Translations under genes and position numbers: made by a program
Notes under the pieces: generated by a model
Told to the model about the DNA's origin: nothing
Databases searched by the model: none
Seen by the model: only the letters and a program-made list of their open reading frames with translations
In this document: one piece after another, positions 35,859-45,725 of the stretch
Numbering within the stretch: the first letter of the stretch is position 1
Layout of the letters: each line of letters begins with the position of its first letter
Assembly (NCBI RefSeq): GCF_001642995.1
Contig: NZ_LOHS01000021.1
Coordinates: forward strand, 1-64,000
Reading direction: 5' to 3'
Length of the DNA: 64,000 nt
Source of the DNA: Streptomyces jeddahensis
GTDB taxonomy: Bacteria; Actinomycetota; Actinomycetes; Streptomycetales; Streptomycetaceae

Positions 35859-36752
35859 CTAACGCGCCGCGGCTCGGGCGAGGTGATCGAGCGTCGCCGC
35901 CACCGCCGGCACCTGGGCCAGATCCGGCAGCGTGAGCGCGACGATCTCGCGCCGCACCGAGGGCTCGACCGCCACCGCCCGCACCCCCTTCGGGCGTACG
36001 GATTCCAGTGCGAGCTCGGGCAGTACGGCCACTCCGAGACCGGCCCCGACCAGCCCGACCACCGCCGGATAGTCGTCGGTGGCGAAGTCGATGCGGGGCT
36101 CGAAGCCCGCGCTCCGGCAGACCTCGACCAGCTGCCGCCGGCAGCGCGGGCAGCCCGCGATCCACGGCTCGTCGGCGAGCTCTCCGATGGCGAGCGCCTG
36201 CGACCCGGCGAGCCGGTGGCCGTGCGGGACGAGGCAGACGAGCCGGTCGGCGAGCAGGGGGCGCACCACCAGGTCGTCCCACTCCCCGGCACCGGCACCC
36301 TCGTAGCGGAACGCTAGCGTCACATCGCAGTCGCCCTCGCGGAGCATCTCGACCGAGCGCGGCGGTTCGGCCTCCACCAGGGAGACACGGGTGCCGGGGT
36401 GTGCGGCGCGCAGCGCGGCCAGCGCGGAGGGCACGAGCGTGGAGCTGCCGCTGGGAAAGGAGACGAGCCGGACGCGGCCGGCCCGCAGGCCCGCGATGGC
36501 GGCGATCTCCTCCTCGGCCGCGGTGAGGCCGGCGAGGATGGTCGTGGCGTGCCGGACCAGTGCCTCGCCCGCCTGCGTGAGCCGCATCTCGCGGCCCGTG
36601 CGGATCAGCAGCGGCGTACCGGTGGAGGATTCGAGGGCCTTCATCTGCTGGCTGACCGCGGGCTGGGTGCAGCCGAGCTCGCGGGCCGCCGCCGAGAAGG
36701 AGCCCGTGACGGCCACGGCGCGCAGGACACGGAGATGACGGGCCTCGATCAC
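35859..36752 (-). CDS. LysR family transcriptional regulator
   Basis: 297 residues. The N-terminal winged helix-turn-helix is standard: ARHLRVLRAVAVTGSFSAAA, then ELGCTQPAVSQQMKALE. The substrate-binding domain (about 90-290) has two lobes, with VSFPSGSSTLVPSALAALRAAHP and PWIAGCPRCRRQLVEVC, the latter containing an uncommon Cys-x-x-Cys. The effector is unknown. GTG 36752 has TATGCT 6 nt upstream and no separate ribosome site, so a leaderless start is likely. The multicopper oxidase gene is divergent and is a plausible target. Confidence 0.93.
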   Translation of the reverse strand: MIEARHLRVLRAVAVTGSFSAAARELGCTQPAVSQQMKALESSTGTPLLIRTGREMRLTQAGEALVRHATTILAGLTAAEEEIAAIAGLRAGRVRLVSFPSGSSTLVPSALAALRAAHPGTRVSLVEAEPPRSVEMLREGDCDVTLAFRYEGAGAGEWDDLVVRPLLADRLVCLVPHGHRLAGSQALAIGELADEPWIAGCPRCRRQLVEVCRSAGFEPRIDFATDDYPAVVGLVGAGLGVAVLPELALESVRPKGVRAVAVEPSVRREIVALTLPDLAQVPAVAATLDHLARAAAR

Positions 36753-36933
36753 CCCTCGAGCATAAGCGTTACTTGGGGGAGACCCGGCATTTTACGACGC
36801 GGACTTTACGTGCACCTGCCTGGCGGGCCTTCCCGGAAGAGATTGGGTTCGGGGGTGTATGAGGGTTGAGTCGGGGGTCGATGGGGGGCCGTCCCCGATG
36901 CCCTGGGGGCAGGCGCGCGGCGAGTCTCGTCGT

Positions 36934-38460
36934 ATGTCCCGCTTCAAGCGCGTCCTCATCATTCTCGTCTCGGCCGTCACCGCCCTGGCGCTGGCCGTCG
37001 GCGGGCTGTTCCTGTGGCTGTGGAACAGCGCCGGCGTGAGCACGGTCGGCAAGGAGTCGTTCGGCAACGAGCTGGCGATACCCCCGCTGGCGCAGTCCCA
37101 GGTCGCCAAGGACGGTACTCGCGTGTTCGACCTGCGGATGCAGGCGGGCGAGACCGAGTTCAGGGACGGGCAGAGCACCAGCACCTGGGGGTTCAACGGC
37201 GCCTATCTCGGGCCGACGCTGCGTGCCGAGCGCGGGGAGAAGGTCCGCGTGCGGATCCGCAACGGCCTCGACGAGGCCTCGACCGTGCACTGGCACGGCA
37301 TGCACCTGCCCGCCGAGATGGACGGCGGTCCCCACCAGATGGTGGAGGCGGGCGGCAGCTGGTCCCCGCACTGGACGGTCGACCAGCCTGCGGCGACCCT
37401 CTGGTACCACCCGCATCCCCACGGCGCGACCGAGAAGCATGTGCAGCGCGGTCTGGCCGGGATGTTCATCCTCGACGACGAGAGGTCCGAGCGGCTGGCG
37501 CTGCCGAAGAGGTACGGGGTCGACGACCTGCCCGTGATCGTGCAGGACGTGACGTTCGACGGGGCGACGTTCGACCACGGCCGCGGGCTGATGCAGAACG
37601 CGGGCTTCCTCGGCGAGAGGACCTTGGTCAACGGCACGCTCAGCCCGTACCAAGAAGTCCGCGACGAGCTCGTACGGCTGCGGCTGCTCAACGCGTCGAC
37701 CGCCCGCACGTACGACTTCGGCTTGTCCGACGGTCGTGCCTTCTCGCTCGTCGGTACGGACGGCGGGCTGCTGGAGCGGCCGGCGCGGATGGAGCGGGTG
37801 CAGCTGTCGCCGGGTGAGCGGGCGGAGATCGTGGTGCGGATGAAGCCGGGCGAGCGGACCGTGCTGCGCAGCTTCCCGCAGGGCAACTACGGGGACGCGT
37901 GGCAGCGGCGGTTCAACGGCGGCGGCGACTCCTTCGACGTACTGCAGCTGCGGGCCGCCGAACGGCTGCGCCCCTCACCCGCACTCCCCGCCCGGCTGGG
38001 CGAGTTGGAGGTGCCGGCCGGCGACGACGCGGTGCGGGCGCGGCACTTCGATCTGGAACGGACCGGGATCAACGGCCGTCCGATGGACATGGGCCGGGTG
38101 GACGAGACCGTCACCCGCGGTACGACCGAGGTCTGGACCCTGCGCAGCGACGACGGCATGCCGCACAACTTCCACGTGCACGACGTGCAGTTCCGGGTGC
38201 TGGAGGTGAACGGCGAGGCCCCGCCGCCCCGTCTGCGCGGGCCCAAGGACACGGTGTTCGTGCCGCACGGCACGACCGTGAAGCTCGCCATGCGGTTCGA
38301 CGGTCCGGCAGATCCGGACAGCCCGTACATGTACCACTGCCATCTGCTCTACCACGAGGACGAGGGAATGATGGGGCAGTTCGTGGTGGTCGAGAAGGGG
38401 CAGCGGGCGGGCGCCCCGGCCGGTGAGGCAGGTGCACCGCCCGGCGAGCACCGCCACTGA
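36934..38460 (+). CDS. Multicopper oxidase, membrane-anchored
   Basis: 508 residues. An N-terminal helix (VLIILVSAVTALALAVGGLFL) acts as signal anchor or Tat-like leader, placing the enzyme outside. The copper ligands are all present: HWHGMH and WYHPHPHG in domain 1, HNFHVHDVQF and YHCHLLYHEDEGMM in the last cupredoxin domain (the Cys of type 1 copper with flanking His pair). Enzymes of this CueO/bilirubin-oxidase-like layout oxidise phenols or metal ions with O2. ATG 36934 is chosen because the hydrophobic leader starts there; ATG 36859 is possible. Neither has a clear ribosome site. The LysR gene upstream is divergent. Confidence 0.93.
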   Translation: MSRFKRVLIILVSAVTALALAVGGLFLWLWNSAGVSTVGKESFGNELAIPPLAQSQVAKDGTRVFDLRMQAGETEFRDGQSTSTWGFNGAYLGPTLRAERGEKVRVRIRNGLDEASTVHWHGMHLPAEMDGGPHQMVEAGGSWSPHWTVDQPAATLWYHPHPHGATEKHVQRGLAGMFILDDERSERLALPKRYGVDDLPVIVQDVTFDGATFDHGRGLMQNAGFLGERTLVNGTLSPYQEVRDELVRLRLLNASTARTYDFGLSDGRAFSLVGTDGGLLERPARMERVQLSPGERAEIVVRMKPGERTVLRSFPQGNYGDAWQRRFNGGGDSFDVLQLRAAERLRPSPALPARLGELEVPAGDDAVRARHFDLERTGINGRPMDMGRVDETVTRGTTEVWTLRSDDGMPHNFHVHDVQFRVLEVNGEAPPPRLRGPKDTVFVPHGTTVKLAMRFDGPADPDSPYMYHCHLLYHEDEGMMGQFVVVEKGQRAGAPAGEAGAPPGEHRH

Positions 38461-38480
38461 GTGGTCACTAGCCTTGATCC

Positions 38481-39254
38481 ATGACAACGGCTCTGATTAC
38501 GGGATCCACGGCGGGCATCGGCGCCGCCTTCGCGCGGCGTCTCGCCGCAGACGGCCGCAACCTGGTCCTGGTGGCGCGCGACACCAAGCGGCTGCGCGAA
38601 CAGGCCACCGAGTTGCACGACCGGCACGGCATCGAGGCGGAGGTGCTGACGGCGGACCTCGCGACGGAGGACGGCATCGAGGCGGTCGCCAGGCGCCTGA
38701 AGGACCCCAGGAGCCCCGTCGACCTGCTGGTCAACAACGCGGGCTTCGGCAACAAGGGCCGCTATCTGGACGTCTCCATGGCCGACGAGCTGACGATGCT
38801 CAAGGTGCACTGCGAGGCGGTGCTCCGGCTGACGTCGGCGGCGGCGGAGGCGATGCGGGAGCGCGGCCGGGGCGCCGTGATCAACGTCGCCTCGGTGGCG
38901 GCGTTCGTGCCGCGCGGGACGTACGGGGCGTCGAAGGCGTGGGTCGTGCAGTTCACGCAGGGTGCGGCGAAGGACCTGGCCGGCTCGGGCGTACGGCTGA
39001 TGGCGCTGTGCCCCGGCTTCGTACGGACCGAGTTCCACCAGCGTGCCGGGATGAGCACGGACAGCATCCCGAAGTGGATGTGGCTGGACGCGGACAAGCT
39101 GGTCACGGCCGCACTGGCCGATCTGTCCCGCGGCAAGACGCTGTCGGTTCCGGACCCGCGGTACAAGGCGCTGATGGGGCTGGTGAAGGTGGCCCCGCGG
39201 TCGCTGGTGGGCGGGATCTCCTCGAAGACGGGGCGGAAGTACGGGCCCCAGTGA
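38481..39254 (+). CDS. SDR family NAD(P)-dependent oxidoreductase
   Basis: 257 residues of the classical short-chain dehydrogenase fold. Cofactor motif TGSTAGIGAAFARRL (7-21), LVNNAGFGNKG (around 87-97), catalytic Ser in INVASVAAF, and the Tyr/Lys pair in GTYGASKAW. The basic residues after the Gly-rich loop (ARDTKRL) suggest NADP(H). The substrate is unknown. It follows the multicopper oxidase gene by 20 bp and is probably co-transcribed. There is no ribosome site before ATG 38481; TAGCCT 6 nt upstream would also allow a leaderless transcript. Confidence 0.93.
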   Translation: MTTALITGSTAGIGAAFARRLAADGRNLVLVARDTKRLREQATELHDRHGIEAEVLTADLATEDGIEAVARRLKDPRSPVDLLVNNAGFGNKGRYLDVSMADELTMLKVHCEAVLRLTSAAAEAMRERGRGAVINVASVAAFVPRGTYGASKAWVVQFTQGAAKDLAGSGVRLMALCPGFVRTEFHQRAGMSTDSIPKWMWLDADKLVTAALADLSRGKTLSVPDPRYKALMGLVKVAPRSLVGGISSKTGRKYGPQ

Positions 39255-39391
39255 CCTTCGCCTCCGGGAGGACTCGGCGAATCCCGCTCCGTTGAATCTG
39301 GGGCGTCGACCGAATTACGCAAACCCGATCGAATCGGATTTTTCACTAAAATGGTGGCATCCCACCGGGCCCGAGCACTTCGGGAGGCGCC

Positions 39392-40090
39392 ATGACGTTC
39401 GTCCAGCTCATTGACTGCAAGACGAGCAGATTCGACGAGATGAACCGGCTCATGGACACATGGGTCGAGCAGACCAAGGGCAAGCGGACCGCCTCGCACA
39501 GCATCATCGGCAAGGACCGGTCCGATGACTCGCACTTCATCGAGATCGTCGAGTTCCCGTCGTACGAGGACGCGATGAGGAACTCGAACCTCCCGGAGAC
39601 GGACCGGATCTTCCGGGAGATGGTGGCCCTCTGCGACGAGATGCCGACGTTCACGGACCTGGACATCATCCGGGACGAGCAGCTCTACAAGGACACCTGC
39701 CGCAGGTTCTTCGAGACGATCGCGACGAAGGGCGACCTTCCACCGCTCGACGGATTCCTTACGGAGAACTACCACGACCACGATCCGTCCTTCGAGCAGG
39801 ACAACATCGGGATGGACGCGGTCCGCCGCGAGATAGAGATGTGGCGGGGCGGCTTCGACTCCACGTTCACCATTGACGACCAGCTCGCCGAGGGCGACCG
39901 GGTCTGCACCCGCTGGACCTGGAACGCCACCCACAACGGCGAGTTCATGGGGATTCCGGCCAGCAACAAGCAGGTCACCATGACCGGCACGACCATCCAC
40001 CGGTGCCGCGAGGACGGCAAGATCGTCGAGGGCTGGTGGCAGTACGACAGGCTGGGCCTGATGGGGCAGCTGGAGGCACTGGAGATGTAG
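39392..40090 (+). CDS. Two-domain protein: ABM-like N-terminus fused to SnoaL-like ester cyclase domain
   Basis: 232 residues, no signal peptide. The N-terminal 95 residues (MTFVQLIDCKTSRFDEMNRL; SHFIEIVEFPSYEDAM) resemble the ferredoxin-like antibiotic-biosynthesis-monooxygenase fold. The C-terminal half (about 100-232) is SnoaL-like: FLTENYHDHDPSF, GFDSTFTIDDQLAEGDRVCTRWTW, HNGEFMGIPASNKQV and GKIVEGWWQYDRLGLMGQL. SnoaL-like proteins act as polyketide cyclases, hydrolases or isomerases on small hydrophobic substrates. No biosynthetic cluster is adjacent. ATG 39392 has GGGAGG upstream. The terminator at 40145 follows. Confidence 0.85.
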   Translation: MTFVQLIDCKTSRFDEMNRLMDTWVEQTKGKRTASHSIIGKDRSDDSHFIEIVEFPSYEDAMRNSNLPETDRIFREMVALCDEMPTFTDLDIIRDEQLYKDTCRRFFETIATKGDLPPLDGFLTENYHDHDPSFEQDNIGMDAVRREIEMWRGGFDSTFTIDDQLAEGDRVCTRWTWNATHNGEFMGIPASNKQVTMTGTTIHRCREDGKIVEGWWQYDRLGLMGQLEALEM

Positions 40091-40144
40091 CAAACGGCGG
40101 ATACAGCCGCGGGGCACAGCCGTCGACGACCAGCCATCGAAACG

Positions 40145-40179
40145 GGAAGGTCCCGTTCCCTGAGGGAACGGGACCTTCC
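40145..40179. terminator. Bidirectional terminator between the SnoaL-like gene and groEL
   Basis: Perfect 16-bp stem GGAAGGTCCCGTTCCC / GGGAACGGGACCTTCC with a 3-nt loop, followed by TTCGTCGTC. It lies between two convergent genes. Confidence 0.88.
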
Positions 40180-40224
40180 TTCGTCGTCAGCCGACGTGAC
40201 GTCAGCGGGCGCGCCCGCGGGACG

Positions 40225-41862
<1,638 letters not shown>

Positions 41863-41962
41863 TCAGCCCTCTCGGAACTCGTATGAAAGAACTGCGCCCC
41901 TCGCCGCCCGGCGTCAGCGGGGTGGCCAGGGGCGCAGCTCACAAAGCAAATGTGCGGGTGAA

Positions 41963-42271
41963 TTACTTCTCGATGATCGCGAGGACGTCGCGCGCCGAGA
42001 GGACGAGGTACTCCTCGCCGTTGTACTTCACCTCGGTGCCGCCGTACTTGCTGTACAGCACGATGTCGCCGGTCTTCACGTCGAGCGGAAGGCGCTCGCC
42101 GTTCTCGAAGCGGCCCGGGCCCACGGCCAGGACGACGCCCTCCTGGGGCTTCTCCTTGGCGGTGTCCGGGATGACCAGGCCAGAGGCCGTGGTCTGCTCG
42201 GCGTCCAGCGGCTGGACCACGATGCGGTCCTCGAGCGGCTTGATGGCAACCTTGGAGCTGGCGGTCGTCAC
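41963..42271 (-). CDS. groES: Co-chaperonin GroES
   Basis: 102 residues, the 10-kDa cap of GroEL. It has the standard [22 protein letters not shown] start, the mobile loop, [38 protein letters not shown] and the C-terminal [12 protein letters not shown]. It is the first gene of groES-groEL1. The start codon GTG 42271 follows a GGAGGT ribosome site. Two CIRCE inverted repeats and a sigma-70-type promoter lie 100-170 bp upstream, so heat induction through HrcA is expected. Confidence 0.97.
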   Translation of the reverse strand: MTTASSKVAIKPLEDRIVVQPLDAEQTTASGLVIPDTAKEKPQEGVVLAVGPGRFENGERLPLDVKTGDIVLYSKYGGTEVKYNGEEYLVLSARDVLAIIEK

Positions 42272-42368
42272 GATCCGACCTCCCCCTTCGGAGATCTCAC
42301 GGGGTTAACTGTCTGAGGTGGCGACCAGGTCGATCCGTCGTCGCGGGTGCCGGACCTGCCCGTCGCTA

Positions 42369-42395
42369 TTGGCACTCTCCAGGGGGGAGTGCCAG
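42369..42395. promoter_or_regulatory. CIRCE element 1 (HrcA operator)
   Basis: TTGGCACTC-N9-GAGTGCCAG, the CIRCE inverted repeat with the standard 9-nt spacer, located between the groES promoter and its start codon. Confidence 0.92.
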
Positions 42396-42400
42396 AGCTG

Positions 42401-42430
42401 AGACTATGACCGCGATTAGCACTCGGTCAA
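42401..42430 (-). promoter_or_regulatory. groES promoter
   Basis: On the minus strand TTGACC (42430-42425) and TAGTCT (42406-42401) are spaced 18 nt. The -35 box lies inside the spacer of CIRCE 2, which explains repression by HrcA. Confidence 0.75.
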
Positions 42431-42442
42431 GCGGAGTGCCAA
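42416..42442. promoter_or_regulatory. CIRCE element 2 (HrcA operator)
   Basis: TTAGCACTC-N9-GAGTGCCAA, nearly the canonical CIRCE sequence, overlapping the -35 region of the groES promoter. Confidence 0.95.
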
Positions 42443-42554
42443 CGCGGCGCAGACAACGCCGGGAATCGCTCTCATGGGGTGGTTACGGGACGTGCGTACG
42501 AATCCGGCGCCGCGGCCGGTGCGGCTTCCGCCGGAGACAGGGCGCGAACTCCCG

Positions 42555-43646
42555 TCAGAGGTAGTCCTCCAGCCTGGCCACGGCATATCCCTTGGCGGTG
42601 ATCACCTTCATGACGTACCGGATCATGTCGGGCATCGTGCCGTTCCAGTCGGCGCGGCCCCGGAAGTGCGTGAGGATGATGTCGCCGGGGTGGAGGTCCC
42701 GGTCCCCGTCCCGCCAGTCCATGCGGTCCGGGAAGGCCTCGGCGTTCCACAGCGGAACGGCCTTGATGCCGCAGGACTTGGCGGCGCGCAGCGTGTCCCG
42801 GTTGTAGTTGCCGTAGGGCGGGCGGAAGACGGTGGGGCGCCGGCCGTACTGCTCCTCGATGACGTCCTGCATGCCGCAGATCTCGCGCCGCTGCTCGGCG
42901 TACGAGAGGCCGGGCAGGTACGGGTGGTCGAGGGTGTGGTTGTTCAGCGTGACACCGAGCTGCTGCATCTCGCCGAAGTAGCCGTAGTCCTTCTTCACGA
43001 GGTAGTCGCTGAGGAAGGCGGTGTACGGGATGCGCAGCTCGCTCATCATCCTCAGCAGCGCCGGGTCCTTCTCGGCGCCGTCGTCGATGGTGAGGAAGAC
43101 GACCTTGTCCGTCGTGGGGACGGTCGTGAAGACGGGCGGCAGACCCTCGCCGTCCGTGACCTCGAAGCCCGGGCGAGTCTCGATCTCCGGCTTGACGGCG
43201 GGCGGGGCCGGGGCCTGCAGCGGCACCCTGTCCAGTCCCCAGCGCTTCGCGGCGGCGACCCGGGCGGCCTGCGAGTCGATCAGCCGCTGCGCGTACGCGT
43301 CGAGGGCACGGGCGGGCGGGGCCTGGAGGTGGGGGCCAGGGCCGGGATGGGGCCCGGGGCGGGAGACGGCCTCCGGGCGGGAACCGGCAGCGGAGCCGGA
43401 GTCGCCGCAGCCCGAGGCGATGGCGGCGACGGCGAGTACGGCGAGGCAGACCCGGAGGGGGCCTCGCCGCAGTCGCGTACGCCGTGACGGCCCTGGCAGC
43501 GGCCTGTGCCCGACCCGGTCGCCGGGCGCACCCTGGGGCGACCGCTGCGGGACGTGCGTGCCGCGGCCCTGACACGACCCGGCGGCCTGCCGCGTCGCCG
43601 TGACCTTGCCCCGCCGAGCCGCCCATCCCGACCGAGCGGACTGCAC
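42555..43646 (-). CDS. Polysaccharide deacetylase, membrane/lipoprotein type
   Basis: The catalytic domain is unmistakable: VVFLTIDDGAEKDPALLRMM (Asp-Asp metal/catalytic pair), LNNHTLDHPYL (metal-binding His), FRPPYGNYNRDTL and LHPGDIILTHFRGR. The enzyme belongs to carbohydrate esterase family 4 and should remove acetyl groups from peptidoglycan or another glycan outside the cell. A hydrophobic segment VCLAVLAVAAIASGC ends in a lipobox, so the protein is probably lipid-anchored. The start is unresolved. GTG 43646 is the nearest in-frame start before the lipobox but has no ribosome site. The frame stays open through a 12-residue repeat tract to ATG 44354 (599 aa), which would make the hydrophobic segment an internal anchor. 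Confidence 0.8.
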   Translation of the reverse strand: MQSARSGWAARRGKVTATRQAAGSCQGRGTHVPQRSPQGAPGDRVGHRPLPGPSRRTRLRRGPLRVCLAVLAVAAIASGCGDSGSAAGSRPEAVSRPGPHPGPGPHLQAPPARALDAYAQRLIDSQAARVAAAKRWGLDRVPLQAPAPPAVKPEIETRPGFEVTDGEGLPPVFTTVPTTDKVVFLTIDDGAEKDPALLRMMSELRIPYTAFLSDYLVKKDYGYFGEMQQLGVTLNNHTLDHPYLPGLSYAEQRREICGMQDVIEEQYGRRPTVFRPPYGNYNRDTLRAAKSCGIKAVPLWNAEAFPDRMDWRDGDRDLHPGDIILTHFRGRADWNGTMPDMIRYVMKVITAKGYAVARLEDYL

Positions 43647-44300
43647 CCGCTCAGCGGCCCGGCCCGACCGAGCGGACTGCACCCGCTCTGCGGCCCGCCC
43701 CGACCCAGGGGACTGCACCCGCTCAGCGGCCCGGCCCGACCGAGCGGGCTGCAGCCGCTCAGCGACCCGGCCCGACTCAGCGGCCCGCTGGTCGGCCTGG
43801 AGGCGCCCGCCGACCTGCGCCCGCACCGCGGCCTCCCCTCGCCCGCCGACCTGCGCCCGCACTGCGGCCTCCCCTCGCCTGTCGGCATGTGCTAGCCCGG
43901 CGACCGCCCCTCCCCAGGCGACATCCGCCCGCCGTTCAGCATCTCCCCGCACGGCGGCCGGTCCTCGCCCGTCGGCCCGCATTCGCACGGCGGCCGGTCC
44001 TCGCCCGTCGGCCCCTGGTCGCCCAAGGGCCGCCCCTCCCCCCTCGGCCCGCACGCCCCGGCCGACCTGCACTCTCTCCGCGACGATCCCTGCCCCGTCG
44101 ACATCCGTCCGCATGGCGGCCGCCGCGCCCCCGCCGACATCTCCCCGCCCGCCAGCCGCTCCTCGTCGATCAGCGCGCACTTGCTCGGCAGCCGCCCCTC
44201 GCCGGTCGGCCACCCTTCCCCGGTCCGTCTGCGCTCGCCCGTTGGCCTCTGCTCGGTCGTCGGCCTCCGCTCGGTCGGCGTGTCGTCGGCGCGCGCCCGT
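43628..44300. repeat. Degenerate 36-bp tandem repeat tract
   Basis: Four clear 36-bp units start at 43628, 43664, 43700 and 43736. A second subtype of the same length lies near 43807-43880 and a third near 43976-44050, with more degenerate units up to about 44300. In the frame of the deacetylase gene (minus strand) they code for 12-residue units such as SARSGRAAERVQ and ADRRGEAAVRAQ. The tract also stays open in other frames, so its coding status is uncertain. Confidence 0.75.
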
Positions 44301-44444
44301 CCTCCCGTGCGCGGAGTCTCGAGGGATCTTGTCTTTTTGTCGCATTTGATGCATGGCGTCGCATCCTGTCAGCGGCGTCGGCGCGCGGCGGGCCGACACC
44401 GCCGCCGGGCGCGCGCCATCCACCGGCTGGCCCACAATGGGCCG

Positions 44445-45650
44445 GTGAACGACCGTGCTCCCGCCGCCTCCGCCGACTCCGTGTCCGCCTTCTCCGCGCT
44501 GCTCACCGACGAGGGACGCGCCCTCCTCGACGAGGTGCGCGACATCGACCCGGCTCAGGAGCTGACCGTGGCGACACGGCTGCGCCGTGAGCACCCCGCC
44601 GCGCTGGTCTCGGCGGCCATCGGGCAAGCACGGCTGCGGCAGCGCGCTGCGGCGAAGTTCGGCGCGGCGGACGCGGGCCGGATGTTCTTCACGCCGAACG
44701 GCGTGGAGCAGTCGACGCGCGCGTCGGTCGCGACGTACCGCGCCGGCCGGTTCGCCGACCTGGGCGTCCGCAGCGTCGCCGACCTGTGCTCCGGGATCGG
44801 CGGTGACGCGATCGCGCTGGCCCGCGCGGGCATCTCGGTGCTGGCCGTCGACCGGGACCCGCTGACGTGCGCGGTCGCCCGGGCGAACGCCGAGACGCTC
44901 GGCCTCGGCGGGCTGATCGAGGTGCGGGAGGCCGACGTCACGGAGGTGGACACCGGGTCGTACGACGCGGTGTTCGTTGATCCTGCGCGGCGCGGCGGAC
45001 GCGGGCGTGTATTTGATCCTGAGGCGTACTCGCCGCCGCTCTCCTGGGCCGTCGGTGCGGCCCGCACGGCGCCCCGCGCCGCGCTGAAGATCGCGCCGGG
45101 CATCCCTCACGAGACGATCCCCGCCGACGCCGAGGCGGAGTGGATCTCGGACCACGGGGACGTGAAGGAGGCGGTCCTGTGGTTCGGCACGGAGCCCGGC
45201 ACGGTCCGGGCGACCCTGCTGCCAGGACCGCGCTCGCTGACGGGCCGCGGGCTGCCCGATCCGGCGGTACGGCCCGTCGGCCGCTACCTCTACGAGCCGG
45301 ACGGCGCCGTCATCCGCGCGCACCTGGTCGCCGAGGTCGCCGAGGACGTCGGCGGCGGACTGATCGACGAGACCATCGCCTACGTCACCGCGGACGAGCT
45401 GCGCCCCACCCCGTACGCCGCCGCCTACGACATCACCGACCAGCTCCCGTTCAACGTGAAGCGGCTGAAGGCGCTGCTGCGGGAGCGCGGGGTCGGCATC
45501 CTGACCGTCAAGAAGCGGGGGTCCGCCGTCGAACCGGAGGAGTTGCGGCGGAAGGTGAGGCCGCAGGGCCCGAACTCGGCGACGGTCTTCCTCACGCGGG
45601 TAGCGGGGGCGCCGACCATGCTGGTCGGGCACCCGGCGGCGACCGGATAG
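44445..45650 (+). CDS. Class I SAM-dependent methyltransferase with THUMP-like C-terminal domain
   Basis: 401 residues. The Rossmann SAM site is SVADLCSGIGGDAIALARAG, with VLAVDRDPLTCAVARANAE after it and FVDPARRGGRGR as the motif IV region, which resembles nucleic-acid methyltransferases. The last 100 residues (RPTPYAAAYDITDQLPFNVKRLKALLRERG; ILTVKKRGSAVEPEELRRKV) fit the THUMP-like domain of this family. An RNA substrate is plausible but not shown. GTG 44445 has CACAAT 6-7 nt before it and no ribosome site, suggesting a leaderless message. It is divergent from the deacetylase gene and its repeat tract. Confidence 0.88.
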   Translation: MNDRAPAASADSVSAFSALLTDEGRALLDEVRDIDPAQELTVATRLRREHPAALVSAAIGQARLRQRAAAKFGAADAGRMFFTPNGVEQSTRASVATYRAGRFADLGVRSVADLCSGIGGDAIALARAGISVLAVDRDPLTCAVARANAETLGLGGLIEVREADVTEVDTGSYDAVFVDPARRGGRGRVFDPEAYSPPLSWAVGAARTAPRAALKIAPGIPHETIPADAEAEWISDHGDVKEAVLWFGTEPGTVRATLLPGPRSLTGRGLPDPAVRPVGRYLYEPDGAVIRAHLVAEVAEDVGGGLIDETIAYVTADELRPTPYAAAYDITDQLPFNVKRLKALLRERGVGILTVKKRGSAVEPEELRRKVRPQGPNSATVFLTRVAGAPTMLVGHPAATG

Positions 45651-45725
45651 GGCCGTAAGGGCCCTGCCCGCGGCCGCCGACGGTCCCGGTGCGGCCTCGA
45701 CGGCGGCCTCAGCGCCGCGGTGGCC

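Noticed and set aside
43628..44300. Possible CRISPR array, because units are 36 bp
   Set aside because: The units are contiguous with no unique spacers and change gradually; no cas genes are present.
44354..45632. Extension of the deacetylase frame beyond ATG 44354 to 45632
   Set aside because: That part is antisense to the well-supported methyltransferase gene.
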